64,000 bases of DNA from a virus: the IMG/VR virus record IMGVR_UViG_3300009011_000001, positions 1 to 64,000 of that record. One strand, written 5' to 3'. The notes under the pieces are model-generated. The model did not search any database. It saw only the letters and a program-made list of their open reading frames with translations, and was not told the origin of the DNA. A program made the position numbers and the translations under genes. Positions 26,830 to 34,697 of the stretch are shown in pieces; the first letter of the stretch is position 1; every line of letters begins with the position of its first letter.

Positions 26830-26856
26830 CCCACTCCTGGTTATGCCGGGGGTGGG
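26830..26856 (+). terminator. Hairpin after RNA polymerase beta gene
   Basis: CCCACTCCTGG pairs with CCGGGGGTGGG (two G-U pairs, loop TTATG), 13 nt after the beta stop and before the next ribosome site. There is no U-run, so it may be a processing or pausing hairpin. Confidence 0.55.
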
Positions 26857-26881
26857 TGTATGTACACTTGAGGAACTATCG

Positions 26882-27076
26882 ATGACACCCACCGAGTTGA
26901 ATAACCTGCCAATCATTGCCACGGCCGTCCAGCTGATCAGCGAAATCGCACTGAACGTGATCGGCAACGACGTCGCTGCAGAAGTTGGTGGCCAGAAGAT
27001 CACTCAGTCTTCTGTTAAAGTCCTGGCTACTGCGCAGCTGAACAAAACCCTGACCGAGAAGACCCAATATGCTTGA
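26882..27076 (+). CDS. Hypothetical 64-residue protein
   Basis: ATG 26882 has GAGGA upstream; earlier in-frame codons fall in the hairpin. A small helical protein (TPTELNNLPIIATAVQLISEIALNVIGND...) ending NKTLTEKTQYA. It overlaps the next start by 8 nt. The hydrophobic helix at residues 9-28 is amphipathic rather than a clear membrane segment. It lies in the conserved structural block, so a virion or assembly role is possible. Confidence 0.75.
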   Translation: MTPTELNNLPIIATAVQLISEIALNVIGNDVAAEVGGQKITQSSVKVLATAQLNKTLTEKTQYA

Positions 27077-28496
27077 TCCAAATGCCGTCACAGCCGCGAT
27101 CGCAGTGAATCAGTCGATCTCTGCCAAGGGTATTCATCTCGTTACTCTGCCGGATACTGCACTGGCGCTGCTCGTACGCGAGATGCCAACCACCACCATC
27201 AATGCCGGCGAGAGCGACTACGCCGCCGTCTCCACCATTCTGACCGACCTCTCCCGCGGTGAGGCGCACGCCGATGTACTGCAGCGTGTAGTTGGCCTGG
27301 GTAGCGATTCGATTCGTCGCACTCTGTCCTACGCCCGCAACACCGTGATGCCGCACGTCTACCGTGTGGTTGAAGCCTACACCAAGGAAATGGAAGCGAA
27401 CCAAAACGCTCCAATGCCGTTTGATCTCGAACGCCATTTCCAACACGACGCAGTGAAGACCACTGTTGCTCGTGAGTTCCTGGAACGCTGGGAAAGCGCC
27501 CCGGCCGTTTCGCCTGCTCGTGGCCTGAACCTCGGTAACTACGAGCCTGCTGAAATCCTGGATCTCGTCAAGATCAGTAATGACGGCGAGTACAACGAGC
27601 ATGTCGAAGCCCTGCTGAACGAAGATGGCGGCAAGGGTCTGAAGGACATTTCGGAAATGCTCAAGGGCAACCTTGAACTGACCGCACTGGAAAACAAATT
27701 CCAGCTCGCTGCCGCCGTGATCTTGCAAGGCATCTCCACTACGCCGAAGCCAGGCGTGGCCATGACTCTGTCCGCGTACACCGCTGCCGTGAGTTCGATG
27801 GCCAACTACGCTGCGAAGAACGCCCTGCGCACCCTGAGCCGTATGCTCGATGAGCGTAAGACCCAGACCCTGTACTACGGCATCTTCCAGAACAACGCGA
27901 AAGTCATTCCGGTGGTCGGTGAGGTTTACAACGACCTGCTGGATAAGGGCTTCACTGTCGACATGTTGTTCGGTAACGAACTGCTGGGTCGTAAGTACCA
28001 CGGCGCCGACCTGCTGAACCCTGAAGCCATGAAGGCCATGACCGAAGCCTACGAGATCGATCGCGTGACTCGTCAGGAAGCGCACAACCTGGATCGTCAG
28101 CGCATGAGCCGTCAGGCTATTCTGGACGTGCTGCGCAATGACCAGCGTCAGATCGCCGAGTCTGGCGAATACCCAGTCGCCGAAGACAGCGCTGAGCGTT
28201 CGTGGCAGCGTCTGAAAGGCTTCATCGACAGCGTGACCGCTACGAATGCTTGGTACCACTACGAGCCTTCGGCGCTGATCGCAGCGACCATTTGCGGCGT
28301 TTGGTACGCTCACTGTGATGCGTATCGAATCCTGGACAACATGATCGCGCTCGAGAAGACCAACCCGGGCGTAGCCGTTTCCGAACTCAGCACTCTGGCC
28401 ACTCTGAAATACATCAGCGAGTGGGTGGTTTCGCAGATCGGTATCGGTAAGTTCTCTGAAGGTGGCGTGAATGAACTCATCGGCGTACAGGCGTGA
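27069..28496 (+). CDS. Conserved-looking virion-type protein, 475 residues
   Basis: ATG 27069 overlaps the previous gene by 8 nt. The protein is soluble and mainly helical (for example KLQ-type segments GNLELTALENKFQLAAAVI and DRVTRQEAHNLDRQRMSR), without recognised motifs. Codon use is strongly C-ending (CTG, ACC, AAC), typical of highly expressed genes here. It lies between the virion polymerase beta gene and the prohead protease. In phiKZ-like genomes that interval holds conserved structural or head genes (from memory). Function not assigned. Confidence 0.72.
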   Translation: MLDPNAVTAAIAVNQSISAKGIHLVTLPDTALALLVREMPTTTINAGESDYAAVSTILTDLSRGEAHADVLQRVVGLGSDSIRRTLSYARNTVMPHVYRVVEAYTKEMEANQNAPMPFDLERHFQHDAVKTTVAREFLERWESAPAVSPARGLNLGNYEPAEILDLVKISNDGEYNEHVEALLNEDGGKGLKDISEMLKGNLELTALENKFQLAAAVILQGISTTPKPGVAMTLSAYTAAVSSMANYAAKNALRTLSRMLDERKTQTLYYGIFQNNAKVIPVVGEVYNDLLDKGFTVDMLFGNELLGRKYHGADLLNPEAMKAMTEAYEIDRVTRQEAHNLDRQRMSRQAILDVLRNDQRQIAESGEYPVAEDSAERSWQRLKGFIDSVTATNAWYHYEPSALIAATICGVWYAHCDAYRILDNMIALEKTNPGVAVSELSTLATLKYISEWVVSQIGIGKFSEGGVNELIGVQA

Positions 28497-29193
28497 CAAG
28501 AAACGTGTGGACTCCTGCCTTAAAAAGGTAGGAACCACCCTGGTCGCTTTGGAGCCGTTACGCATCCAGATCCCTGAACGTTTTACGGAACGGGATCTGG
28601 CTATCATCGAGGATGTCTCGTACATCCTCGGTTTCCTTGCGATCATCACTGAAGACAACGTTTACGCATCGTCGACAGTGACGGGCATGCTTCGTACAGC
28701 ACCGGACCGTATCGGTGGCGTCATCGTCGATGATGTCCCGTACATCGAGCTGTTCTACGATAAAGGGTCGTCGGTTTTCAGCAGCACCAAAGTCGTTACC
28801 GTGGACAACCTTGTGCACCCCGTTTATACGGAGACCCTGGGTAAGGGCAACATCGCCTGGTATCACGGTTACGAAGACATCATGCAGATGTTCTACGACA
28901 CCAACAAGTACAACGGCGTAACGCTGGGTGCTGACTTGGCGCTGTGGGAATACCTGGGTGCATGTCTGTGCCGCGATCCAGATAACCCTCGCCAGTATTA
29001 CCGTCACCGCAAGAATGTGAAAGAGTCGCTGAAGACGATTGAACCTTACATCGTCTCTTTGCGTAACGTTGCATTCGGTGCGACCAACTTTACTTCGAAG
29101 CTCGGCGGCTCTTACTTCGATCCGGGTATGACCAGTCTTCTGGCCCATCCATCTGAACGTGAAGAGCGTGTAGAGAAATTCCTCCGACAATGA
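28471..29193 (+). CDS. Hypothetical protein, 240 residues
   Basis: ATG 28471 lies 26 nt inside the previous gene, with GAAGG upstream. The N-terminus is basic (SAYRRDKKRVDSCLKK), followed by an alpha/beta domain with hydrophobic strands (LRIQIPERFTERDLAIIEDV; VIVDDVPYIELFYDKG) and a basic centre (RQYYRHRKNVKESLK). Coupled translation with neighbours on both sides suggests a role in the same head-assembly block. No family recognised. Confidence 0.73.
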   Translation: MNSSAYRRDKKRVDSCLKKVGTTLVALEPLRIQIPERFTERDLAIIEDVSYILGFLAIITEDNVYASSTVTGMLRTAPDRIGGVIVDDVPYIELFYDKGSSVFSSTKVVTVDNLVHPVYTETLGKGNIAWYHGYEDIMQMFYDTNKYNGVTLGADLALWEYLGACLCRDPDNPRQYYRHRKNVKESLKTIEPYIVSLRNVAFGATNFTSKLGGSYFDPGMTSLLAHPSEREERVEKFLRQ

Positions 29194-29205
29194 GGCTTTG
29201 CAATC

Positions 29206-30000
29206 ATGGCACAACCTGCCTTGCAACAACCCTTTGCCTCTTACAGCAACATCGTTCTGAGCGGCAGTGGTAAAAACGGCATTCTGAAAAAATGTGGCAA
29301 CGGTTATTACGAGATCCTGCTCGGTGCTCTGGCTGCCTACGGTAACGGCAACTGGATGTACGACGAGAACTCCGGTCGGAACTACATCGAGAACGATCGT
29401 GAGTTCCTTGCTGAACTGCAAGGTGGTCGTCTCAAAGGTGAGTGGGGTCATCCTCGTCGTCCGGCTGGCATGTCGGATCAGGAATGGTTCATCCGCATCA
29501 ACGAGATTTACGAAGACAACACCTGCTGCACCTTCGGCGGTATTGATTTGTCGATGGATCTGATCAAGGACGATAAAGGTCGTCGTGTGGTCGGCATCGT
29601 CGGTAAGGTCAAACCGTCGGGTAAACAGGCTGCGTCTTTCCGCGACATGTTGGAAAACCCGGAAGAAGACGTACCGTTCTCGATCCGTTGCTTTGCGCGC
29701 AAAGATTTCAACAGCATGCGCAAGCACATCAACAAGATCGTGACCTGGGACTACGTGACCACTCCTGGTATCCAAGTGGCGTCGAAGTACAACACGCCAA
29801 GCCTCGAGTCCAAGCTGAACGTTTCTCAAATGCTGGATGAAGCTGAGTTCAGTCTGAATGGTCTGAAAGAAGGCTTCCAGAACGCAGCCAACGATGCCAG
29901 CATGGAAAGCAACGTCAAACACATCCAGCTGATCGACCGCATGATCGAAACCGAGCGCACTGCCGGCAAGATCTGGGTACCGGCCTCCCTCAAGTGGTAA
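29206..30000 (+). CDS. Prohead protease-like protein (phiKZ gp175 / peptidase S80-like)
   Basis: A 264-residue protein, ATG 29206. It contains GEWGHPRRP, matching the GELGHP signature of T4 gp21/phiKZ gp175-type prohead proteases, with H82 as the likely catalytic histidine. Then VPFSIRCFA places a nucleophile-type serine at S159, with the expected spacing. In this family the enzyme cleaves scaffold and internal proteins after S/A/G-X-E during head maturation. It is followed directly by two internal-head-type genes that carry SGE sites near their N-termini, consistent with being substrates. Assigned by motif, without a search. Confidence 0.76.
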   Translation: MAQPALQQPFASYSNIVLSGSGKNGILKKCGNGYYEILLGALAAYGNGNWMYDENSGRNYIENDREFLAELQGGRLKGEWGHPRRPAGMSDQEWFIRINEIYEDNTCCTFGGIDLSMDLIKDDKGRRVVGIVGKVKPSGKQAASFRDMLENPEEDVPFSIRCFARKDFNSMRKHINKIVTWDYVTTPGIQVASKYNTPSLESKLNVSQMLDEAEFSLNGLKEGFQNAANDASMESNVKHIQLIDRMIETERTAGKIWVPASLKW

Positions 30001-30027
30001 TAAACGTCTAACAAGGACAAAGCCAAC

Positions 30028-31419
30028 ATGTCTACCCAAACTGCGATCGCTCGAGCGCTGAGTCAAATTGCCACTGAGTCCGGTGAAGTCACTCCGGATG
30101 CTCAGGAGTTTCACGAAGATCTGAATGAGCTTCTGTTGTCGGAAGCCCAGGTTGCCAAAGAGCCAACCATTACCGATCAGGTTGAAGAAGCCAGCAAGGC
30201 GAGTGACGTTACCGCCCAGCTGGACGAACTGGCTGATCGTGCTGATCAGGTCGAGAACATCGACAACCCGGCCGTTGCCGAAGTTGCCGTTGAATCGCTG
30301 CATCGCGAATTCCAGACCATCATGCGTGCCAACAAGCTGCCATTCAATGCCAGCTCGTTTGAATCGACCATGGTGACCATGGCGCAAGCCAAAGGTCTGG
30401 CATCCGACGCTCGCCGCGTATCTGGCTATAGTCGCCAGGTGACCAAAGACCTTCTGGGCTACAGCGAAGAAGCTGGCAGTATCATGCAGTTCCTTCGCCG
30501 TGACAAGGACCGTCTGGCTGCTGCGCAGGCTGTTCTGAGCAAAGCCATTCCGGCTGTTCAGCGCGCAAGCGAACGTCTGAAAGAAAACCCAGTGCACATC
30601 AGCCACGCTGGCTCCGCGCGCTTCCTGACCGTGGCCGACAAACCTGCTCTGAATTTCAAAGCAGCCGTTGAAGCCGAAGCGGCACAAATGCACAAGCTGC
30701 ATGACGCCGTTGCTCAAGCGGCCAGCAATCTGTTGAACGCAGCTCATGGTCTCGTGTCGAATCCTCAAGCCTCGGTCGAAAGCCTCCTGCCGGCTGGTCA
30801 TTTTGCTCATCTGAACGAGTTTGCAACTGGCCACCACTTCATGGGCAACTACACCATCATCGGCACTGCAGACAAGCATTCTCCGGTTGTGGAGTTCCGG
30901 CGCATCAACGAAAACAAGCTGCAAGGCTGGAGCGCTGTTAAGTCGATTGCCTGGACTCCTTTGGCTACGCTCGGTTGGGCTTTCACCACCGGTCTCGCGT
31001 TGTACATTGGCGGTATGGTCACCGGCGGTCTGATTCCAGCCGTTGTGGCCGGTACTGCGCTCGGTAGCGCGGCTTTGAAAGTGGGCGTTGTTGGCCGGGG
31101 CATCAAGTCCGGTGTCGACAACTATAACAACCACGTCAATACTACCGACGTTAAGTCGGCTGCCGGTGCCTTCGACTTCCTCACTGCGTTGAGCGAGCTG
31201 TCGACCATCGGCAAGATGACCGCTTTGGATTTTGATGGCGTCAAGGTTGCTGAGCTGCTCGACATGGCTCACAAGGCTGGCGCTCCAAAGTCGACCCTGG
31301 CTATCTTCGAAGATACGCTCGGCAACATCGGTGCTGCGGCCGACTGTCTGTACGAGCAAGCGATCTACGACGTAGTCGAAGGCGCCAAACTGGCTGCTCA
31401 GGTCACCAAGCACTTCTAA
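30028..31419 (+). CDS. Putative internal head (inner body-type) protein, paralog A
   Basis: A 463-residue protein, ATG 30028 with AAGGA. It is a paralog of the next gene. Shared in order: an ESGE at the N-terminus, an RxF(Q/R)T helix (LHREFQTIMRANKLPF), a YSEE...LRRD helix, and a C-terminal glycine/alanine hydrophobic segment (GGMVTGGLIPAVVAGTALGSAALKVG). S18-G19-E20 fits the S/A/G-X-E site of the phiKZ head protease, encoded immediately upstream. Pairs or sets of such paralogs form the internal body of phiKZ-type heads and are injected with DNA (from memory). That role is inferred from paralogy, cleavage site and position. Confidence 0.66.
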   Translation: MSTQTAIARALSQIATESGEVTPDAQEFHEDLNELLLSEAQVAKEPTITDQVEEASKASDVTAQLDELADRADQVENIDNPAVAEVAVESLHREFQTIMRANKLPFNASSFESTMVTMAQAKGLASDARRVSGYSRQVTKDLLGYSEEAGSIMQFLRRDKDRLAAAQAVLSKAIPAVQRASERLKENPVHISHAGSARFLTVADKPALNFKAAVEAEAAQMHKLHDAVAQAASNLLNAAHGLVSNPQASVESLLPAGHFAHLNEFATGHHFMGNYTIIGTADKHSPVVEFRRINENKLQGWSAVKSIAWTPLATLGWAFTTGLALYIGGMVTGGLIPAVVAGTALGSAALKVGVVGRGIKSGVDNYNNHVNTTDVKSAAGAFDFLTALSELSTIGKMTALDFDGVKVAELLDMAHKAGAPKSTLAIFEDTLGNIGAAADCLYEQAIYDVVEGAKLAAQVTKHF

Positions 31420-31434
31420 CTGCTGGAGGTTGTC

Positions 31435-32871
31435 ATGTCCTCAATGGAACGGCTGATGCGTGAACTCGCTCTTGAAAGTGGCGAGGCTCAAGTAGAAGTT
31501 CCTGACGGACGTGAATCGTACGAACTCGTCGAGGTGTTGTCGGAAGATAATACCTCTGACTTGGGTGGCCGTATTGCTGGAGCCGAAGAAGTCAAGAGCG
31601 TGGCAGATTTGATTGATGAAATCTCTCTGTCCGCCGAACAACCTGACTTGTCCGCCGAAGCAAAACAGTATCTGTACGACTCCGCACGTCGCCAGTTCCG
31701 TACGGTGGCTTTGGCTTATGGCCTACAAGCCTCTGAAACGTCGCTGGAAGCAAAGATCGATTCGCACCTGCCCAACGAGCTGTCTTTGATGGCAAGCAAC
31801 CTCAGACGCACTGCTGAGGCTGAGTTGGATTATTCGTCTGAAGGTCTGCTGAGCTGGTTGCGCCGCGATGCGGTTAAGCTCGAACGCGCTTATCAGGTTC
31901 TGGAAAGCGCTACCAAGAAGATCAAGAAACGTCTTGGTAAAGATCCTCTGCCTACGAACGATGGTGACCATGAATTCCGTGGTGCTCCGTCTACCCGTAA
32001 AGCCGATGACTTGATCGTGATCACTCAGGGATCTCTTCGCGAGTTCCTGTTTAAAGGTCAGGGTCAGTTGCAGGATCTTGAGAAAGCGATCAAAGACGAA
32101 TCTGCTGACCTGCACGCACTTCATGCTGCCGCGGATAATGCGCTGGGTACTTTGGCAGCTCATGCTAAAGCTCTGGCGGAAGATCCCGACAAGTACATGG
32201 AGTTTGCGAACAACAAATGGGCCAAGGGCATCAACTCTGCCAAGACCAACAAAGCTGCCTTGATGGGTAACTTCTCGATTCGGGCAACCGAACCGGGCGG
32301 TAATCCAAACATGGTAGACAAGATGACTCGGCAGAACGATACGCCGTCGAACATCTGGAAAGAGCTGAAGAAGTCTTTCGGTTCGATGTCTCCAGAAATG
32401 ATCACGCTCATTGGCGCTGGGACCTTGGCGATTGGTTCGATTGCAATGAAACATCCGATCGCTCCTCACCTGGCTCCGCGCATGGGCGTCCTTGCCGCTG
32501 GCACTGCTGGCAAGATGGCGGTCGGTGCATTGGCTGGCTCGAAGACTCCTAACGTTCTGAAGAAACCTGTGACGATTTCCAACGAATCGTTTAAGGCTAC
32601 TTTGGATACGATCCTCGGCACATACGCGCGCTTCACCAGTTACGAGCACGATGGAGATGGGATTGTTGACAATCTCAAGAAAGCTCTCCAGAAGGGCAAG
32701 GAGCAGCGTATGGACCCAGAGGACTACAAGTCTCTGCAAGAGGTCGTAAAATCGCACCGCGAGTCTCTGACGCGCTTGGCGGTTATCTCCGAGGCGGTCT
32801 TCGCGCAGGCAAGTTACACCGTTCACCAAATGGCTGCTGTTGCCATCAGTGTTCTGGGCAAGTTAAGCTGA
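31435..32871 (+). CDS. Putative internal head (inner body-type) protein, paralog B
   Basis: A 478-residue protein, ATG 31435 with GGAGG. It aligns with the preceding gene over its length: RELALESGE, ARRQFRTVALAYGLQ, LDYSSEGLLSWLRRD, HALHAAADNA, and a hydrophobic Gly/Ala stretch (LIGAGTLAIGSIAMKHPIAP). S15-G16-E17 and S-A-E and S-S-E triplets are possible head-protease sites. It ends the large structural block and is closed by the hairpin at 32875-32906. Same inferred role as paralog A; the two have clearly diverged, so they may have distinct partners or packing positions. Confidence 0.66.
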   Translation: MSSMERLMRELALESGEAQVEVPDGRESYELVEVLSEDNTSDLGGRIAGAEEVKSVADLIDEISLSAEQPDLSAEAKQYLYDSARRQFRTVALAYGLQASETSLEAKIDSHLPNELSLMASNLRRTAEAELDYSSEGLLSWLRRDAVKLERAYQVLESATKKIKKRLGKDPLPTNDGDHEFRGAPSTRKADDLIVITQGSLREFLFKGQGQLQDLEKAIKDESADLHALHAAADNALGTLAAHAKALAEDPDKYMEFANNKWAKGINSAKTNKAALMGNFSIRATEPGGNPNMVDKMTRQNDTPSNIWKELKKSFGSMSPEMITLIGAGTLAIGSIAMKHPIAPHLAPRMGVLAAGTAGKMAVGALAGSKTPNVLKKPVTISNESFKATLDTILGTYARFTSYEHDGDGIVDNLKKALQKGKEQRMDPEDYKSLQEVVKSHRESLTRLAVISEAVFAQASYTVHQMAAVAISVLGKLS

Positions 32872-32874
32872 CAA

Positions 32875-32906
32875 CATACAGGCAGGGCACACGCCCTGCC
32901 TGTATG
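32875..32906 (+). terminator. Hairpin terminator of the structural block
   Basis: CATACAGGCAGGGC / GCCCTGCCTGTATG, a perfect 14-bp stem with loop ACAC, 3 nt after the stop at 32871. The outer CATACAG/CTGTATG pairs match the recurring family. It separates the block from the promoter-like motif at 32937. Confidence 0.8.
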
Positions 32907-32918
32907 CCGTTTACGTTC

Positions 32919-32948
32919 GATTTAACTTTTTTACAGTCACACATAACT
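32919..32948 (+). promoter_or_regulatory. Promoter-like motif, TCACACAT family (copy 1)
   Basis: TTTAAC, then 10 nt, then TCACACATAACT (32937-32948), 40 nt before the ATG at 32988. The same bipartite pattern precedes the next small units and 48013. It lies just after a terminator, where a new promoter is needed. Confidence 0.6.
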
Positions 32949-32987
32949 GACTCGAATCAATCGCATACTGTCCTTGGAGGACTCACC

Positions 32988-33266
32988 ATGCAATTTGAAA
33001 ACTTGGCTAAACTTGCTGGCATCTGTATTGGCGTGTACGCGACTTACAAAGTCACGCACATGATCCTGGAATCCACTGCCAAAGCCCGTCGTCGTGAAAT
33101 GGAAAAGCGTGAAGAAAAGCTTCCGGCTGTCACTCGCTTGATCGACAATCTCGAACTGTACGGTGAGCACGTTGCCAAACGTGTTGCCATCTTAAAGATG
33201 CGCCTTAACCGTAAAGAGATAACGCTCGAAGAGTACAACGTAGAACTGCTCGCGCTGACTCACTAA
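32988..33266 (+). CDS. Small membrane protein with SHOCT-like C-terminus
   Basis: A 92-residue protein, ATG 32988 with GGAGG 7 nt upstream; a longer frame from 32904 crosses the terminator and promoter and is rejected. A transmembrane helix at about residues 6-26 (LAGICIGVYATYKVTHMIL) is followed by a charged helix (KARRREMEKREEK). The C-terminus, LNRKEITLEEYNVELL, resembles the SHOCT short helical motif (...GEIxxEEYxxLL). The next gene has the same plan, so they are probably paralogs. Likely inner-membrane protein facing the cytoplasm; role unknown. Confidence 0.78.
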   Translation: MQFENLAKLAGICIGVYATYKVTHMILESTAKARRREMEKREEKLPAVTRLIDNLELYGEHVAKRVAILKMRLNRKEITLEEYNVELLALTH

Positions 33267-33280
33267 CTGGAGATGTAGAA

Positions 33281-33643
33281 ATGACTTTCAATAAAGACTT
33301 GGCTCTGACCGTTGGCGTTGCTGCTGTTGGCGTTATCGTCGGCTGGCGTTTCGGAAGCCAACTGGCTCGCACCATGAACAAGATGAAGCTGGATATCCTC
33401 AAGCTCGAGAACTCCATCATCGAGCTGGAAGGTAAAGAAGAACTGCGTGCCGCTAAAGAAGCGCACGCAGAGAAGATGGGCGTATGGGCGAAGAAGATTG
33501 CCGATACTCAAGCCCATCTCGCCACCTTGACCGAGCAGACTGAAAAGGATCTGGCCGAGCAAGCGAAATGGAAAGAGATGTTCGAGAAGAACGAACTCAC
33601 TCCAGAACAGTACGCTGAGAAGCTGCTGATGTACGTACCGTAA
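33281..33643 (+). CDS. Small membrane coiled-coil protein with SHOCT-like C-terminus
   Basis: A 120-residue protein, ATG 33281 with GGAG, 14 nt after the previous gene. A transmembrane helix at about residues 9-25 (LTVGVAAVGVIVGWRFG) is followed by a long coiled-coil stretch (about 30-100, rich in Lys/Glu/Leu) and a SHOCT-like end, FEKNELTPEQYAEKLL. Architecture is shared with the preceding gene. An i-spanin role is conceivable for a TM plus coiled-coil protein, but no lipoprotein partner follows and the SHOCT-like end argues against it. Confidence 0.78.
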   Translation: MTFNKDLALTVGVAAVGVIVGWRFGSQLARTMNKMKLDILKLENSIIELEGKEELRAAKEAHAEKMGVWAKKIADTQAHLATLTEQTEKDLAEQAKWKEMFEKNELTPEQYAEKLLMYVP

Positions 33644-33648
33644 ACCGG

Positions 33649-33677
33649 ATTTAAAAATCCTTTAGTCACACATTGCT
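33649..33677 (+). promoter_or_regulatory. Promoter-like motif, TCACACAT family (copy 2)
   Basis: TTTAAA, 10 nt, TCACACATTGCT (33666-33677), 41 nt before ATG 33719. The upstream half overlaps a small inverted repeat GGATTT/AAATCC (33647-33660). The gene it precedes has its own strong ribosome site AAGGAGG. Confidence 0.6.
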
Positions 33678-33718
33678 GTAACGAACACATACCCCAATGT
33701 CCTAAGGAGGACTGTAAC

Positions 33719-34207
33719 ATGACTTTCAATCACACTACCAAACAAGCTTTCGATGCCGCTCACGCTTTCATCTCCACTCAAGGCAAGGAACGCGATCACA
33801 TCATCGAGTTCAAAGAAGAGTGGAACAATGGCACTGGCTACTTCGACCACCTGGTCAAAGAAGATCTCGGTCTGGCGATCGGCCATCGCTTCGTCACTCA
33901 GACCCCTGGCGAACACCCACGCCGCATTGTCGGCGTGGTCACTCCAGTTGGTAACGTAGTGTTCTTCGAACGTTACAGCAACAAAGACAGCGAAGTGATC
34001 ACCGTCAACACCCCGCACTGCTTGTCGGCTCTCGTACCTTCCGGCCAGCAAGAGCAAGGAATCTTTGAACGCGCTATCGGTGCGGTTCAAGGCTTCAACG
34101 AGAACATCGGCCAGACTGTGCACAAGATTGCCCTGAAGGCATACGACGCCCACAAACTGGGGGAAACGCTCAACGGTAAAGCCGCACCTGCAGAAAACGA
34201 AATCTGA
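33719..34207 (+). CDS. Hypothetical protein, 162 residues
   Basis: ATG 33719 follows AAGGAGG. A soluble alpha/beta protein starting MTFNHTTKQAFDAAHAFI with a beta-rich centre (HPRRIVGVVTPVGNVVFFERY) and an Ala/Lys C-terminal helix. It starts with MTFN like the gene at 33281, but the bodies do not align. It has its own promoter-like motif, so it is probably a separately controlled, well-expressed unit. No family recognised. Confidence 0.77.
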   Translation: MTFNHTTKQAFDAAHAFISTQGKERDHIIEFKEEWNNGTGYFDHLVKEDLGLAIGHRFVTQTPGEHPRRIVGVVTPVGNVVFFERYSNKDSEVITVNTPHCLSALVPSGQQEQGIFERAIGAVQGFNENIGQTVHKIALKAYDAHKLGETLNGKAAPAENEI

Positions 34208-34223
34208 TCCAAACAAAATTTAG

Positions 34224-34235
34224 CAACACATTGCA
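34224..34235 (+). promoter_or_regulatory. Promoter-like motif, TCACACAT family (copy 3, variant)
   Basis: CAACACATTGCA at 34224-34235, with GATCCAAAC upstream in place of TTTAA, 47 nt before ATG 34283. The copy at 57510 has the same GATCCAAGC upstream element, so these two may form a subtype. Confidence 0.5.
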
Positions 34236-34282
34236 GTATCGATCCACACCCCTCATTTCAAAAATCTGATTGGAGTTACAAC

Positions 34283-34513
34283 ATGTCTGGTGAAATCGCA
34301 GTAGTAGTTGGTGAAGCTGTCAAGAACGCTTCGGTCGTTACCAAGATCAAAGACATCGCAAGCGCAAACCCGATCGCCGCCGCCAGCGTCGGTGTCGTGG
34401 TTCTGGGCCTGGCCACCTGGGGTAGCTACAAGCTCCTCAGTAGCCTGATCGCCAAGCCGGAAAAGGTTGTCGTGATCCAAGCCGTTCCAGCCGCTCCGTC
34501 GGTTGAAGGCTAG
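34283..34513 (+). CDS. Small membrane protein, 76 residues
   Basis: ATG 34283 with GGAG. One transmembrane helix at about residues 30-52 (PIAAASVGVVVLGLATWGSYKLL), an N-terminal helical region and a short Ala/Pro/Val tail. It is a single-gene unit with its own promoter-like motif and the strong terminator at 34521, so it is probably expressed at high level. Membrane location is clear; function is not. Confidence 0.78.
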   Translation: MSGEIAVVVGEAVKNASVVTKIKDIASANPIAAASVGVVVLGLATWGSYKLLSSLIAKPEKVVVIQAVPAAPSVEG

Positions 34514-34520
34514 GTCACAC

Positions 34521-34561
34521 GAGTGAGCCCTTCGGGGCTCACTCACTTCCTTTCTTTTTTT
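34521..34561 (+). terminator. Rho-independent terminator
   Basis: GAGTGAGCCC-TTCG-GGGCTCACTC (34521-34544) with a UUCG-type loop, followed by a T-rich tract to about 34561. A textbook intrinsic terminator 8 nt after the stop. Confidence 0.9.
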
Positions 34562-34565
34562 TGTA

Positions 34566-34593
34566 TTAAACATTCAGATAACCACACATTACC
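34566..34593 (+). promoter_or_regulatory. Promoter-like motif, TCACACAT family (copy 4)
   Basis: ATTAAA, 11 nt, CCACACATTACC (34582-34593). The next ATG (34698) is 104 nt downstream, farther than for other copies. The leader between contains GTAACAACTTACAC and GTTCACACCC, so a second start point is possible. Confidence 0.5.
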
Positions 34594-34697
34594 ACCTTGC
34601 TAACAGCTGTACTAATCAGGCCAACTGAGTAACAACTTACACGGGCTACATGTTCTGTGTTCACACCCACCCCACTTAAGCAAGAAGGATTCACCGA

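Noticed and set aside
28558-31413. Minus-strand ORF of 951 codons
   Set aside because: Spans several well-supported plus-strand genes (protease, internal head protein), without a start signal; a result of codon bias making the opposite strand stop-poor.
33281-33643. Second i-spanin candidate
   Set aside because: Has a transmembrane helix and coiled coil, but a SHOCT-like end and no lipoprotein partner; the 1351-2270 pair fits much better.
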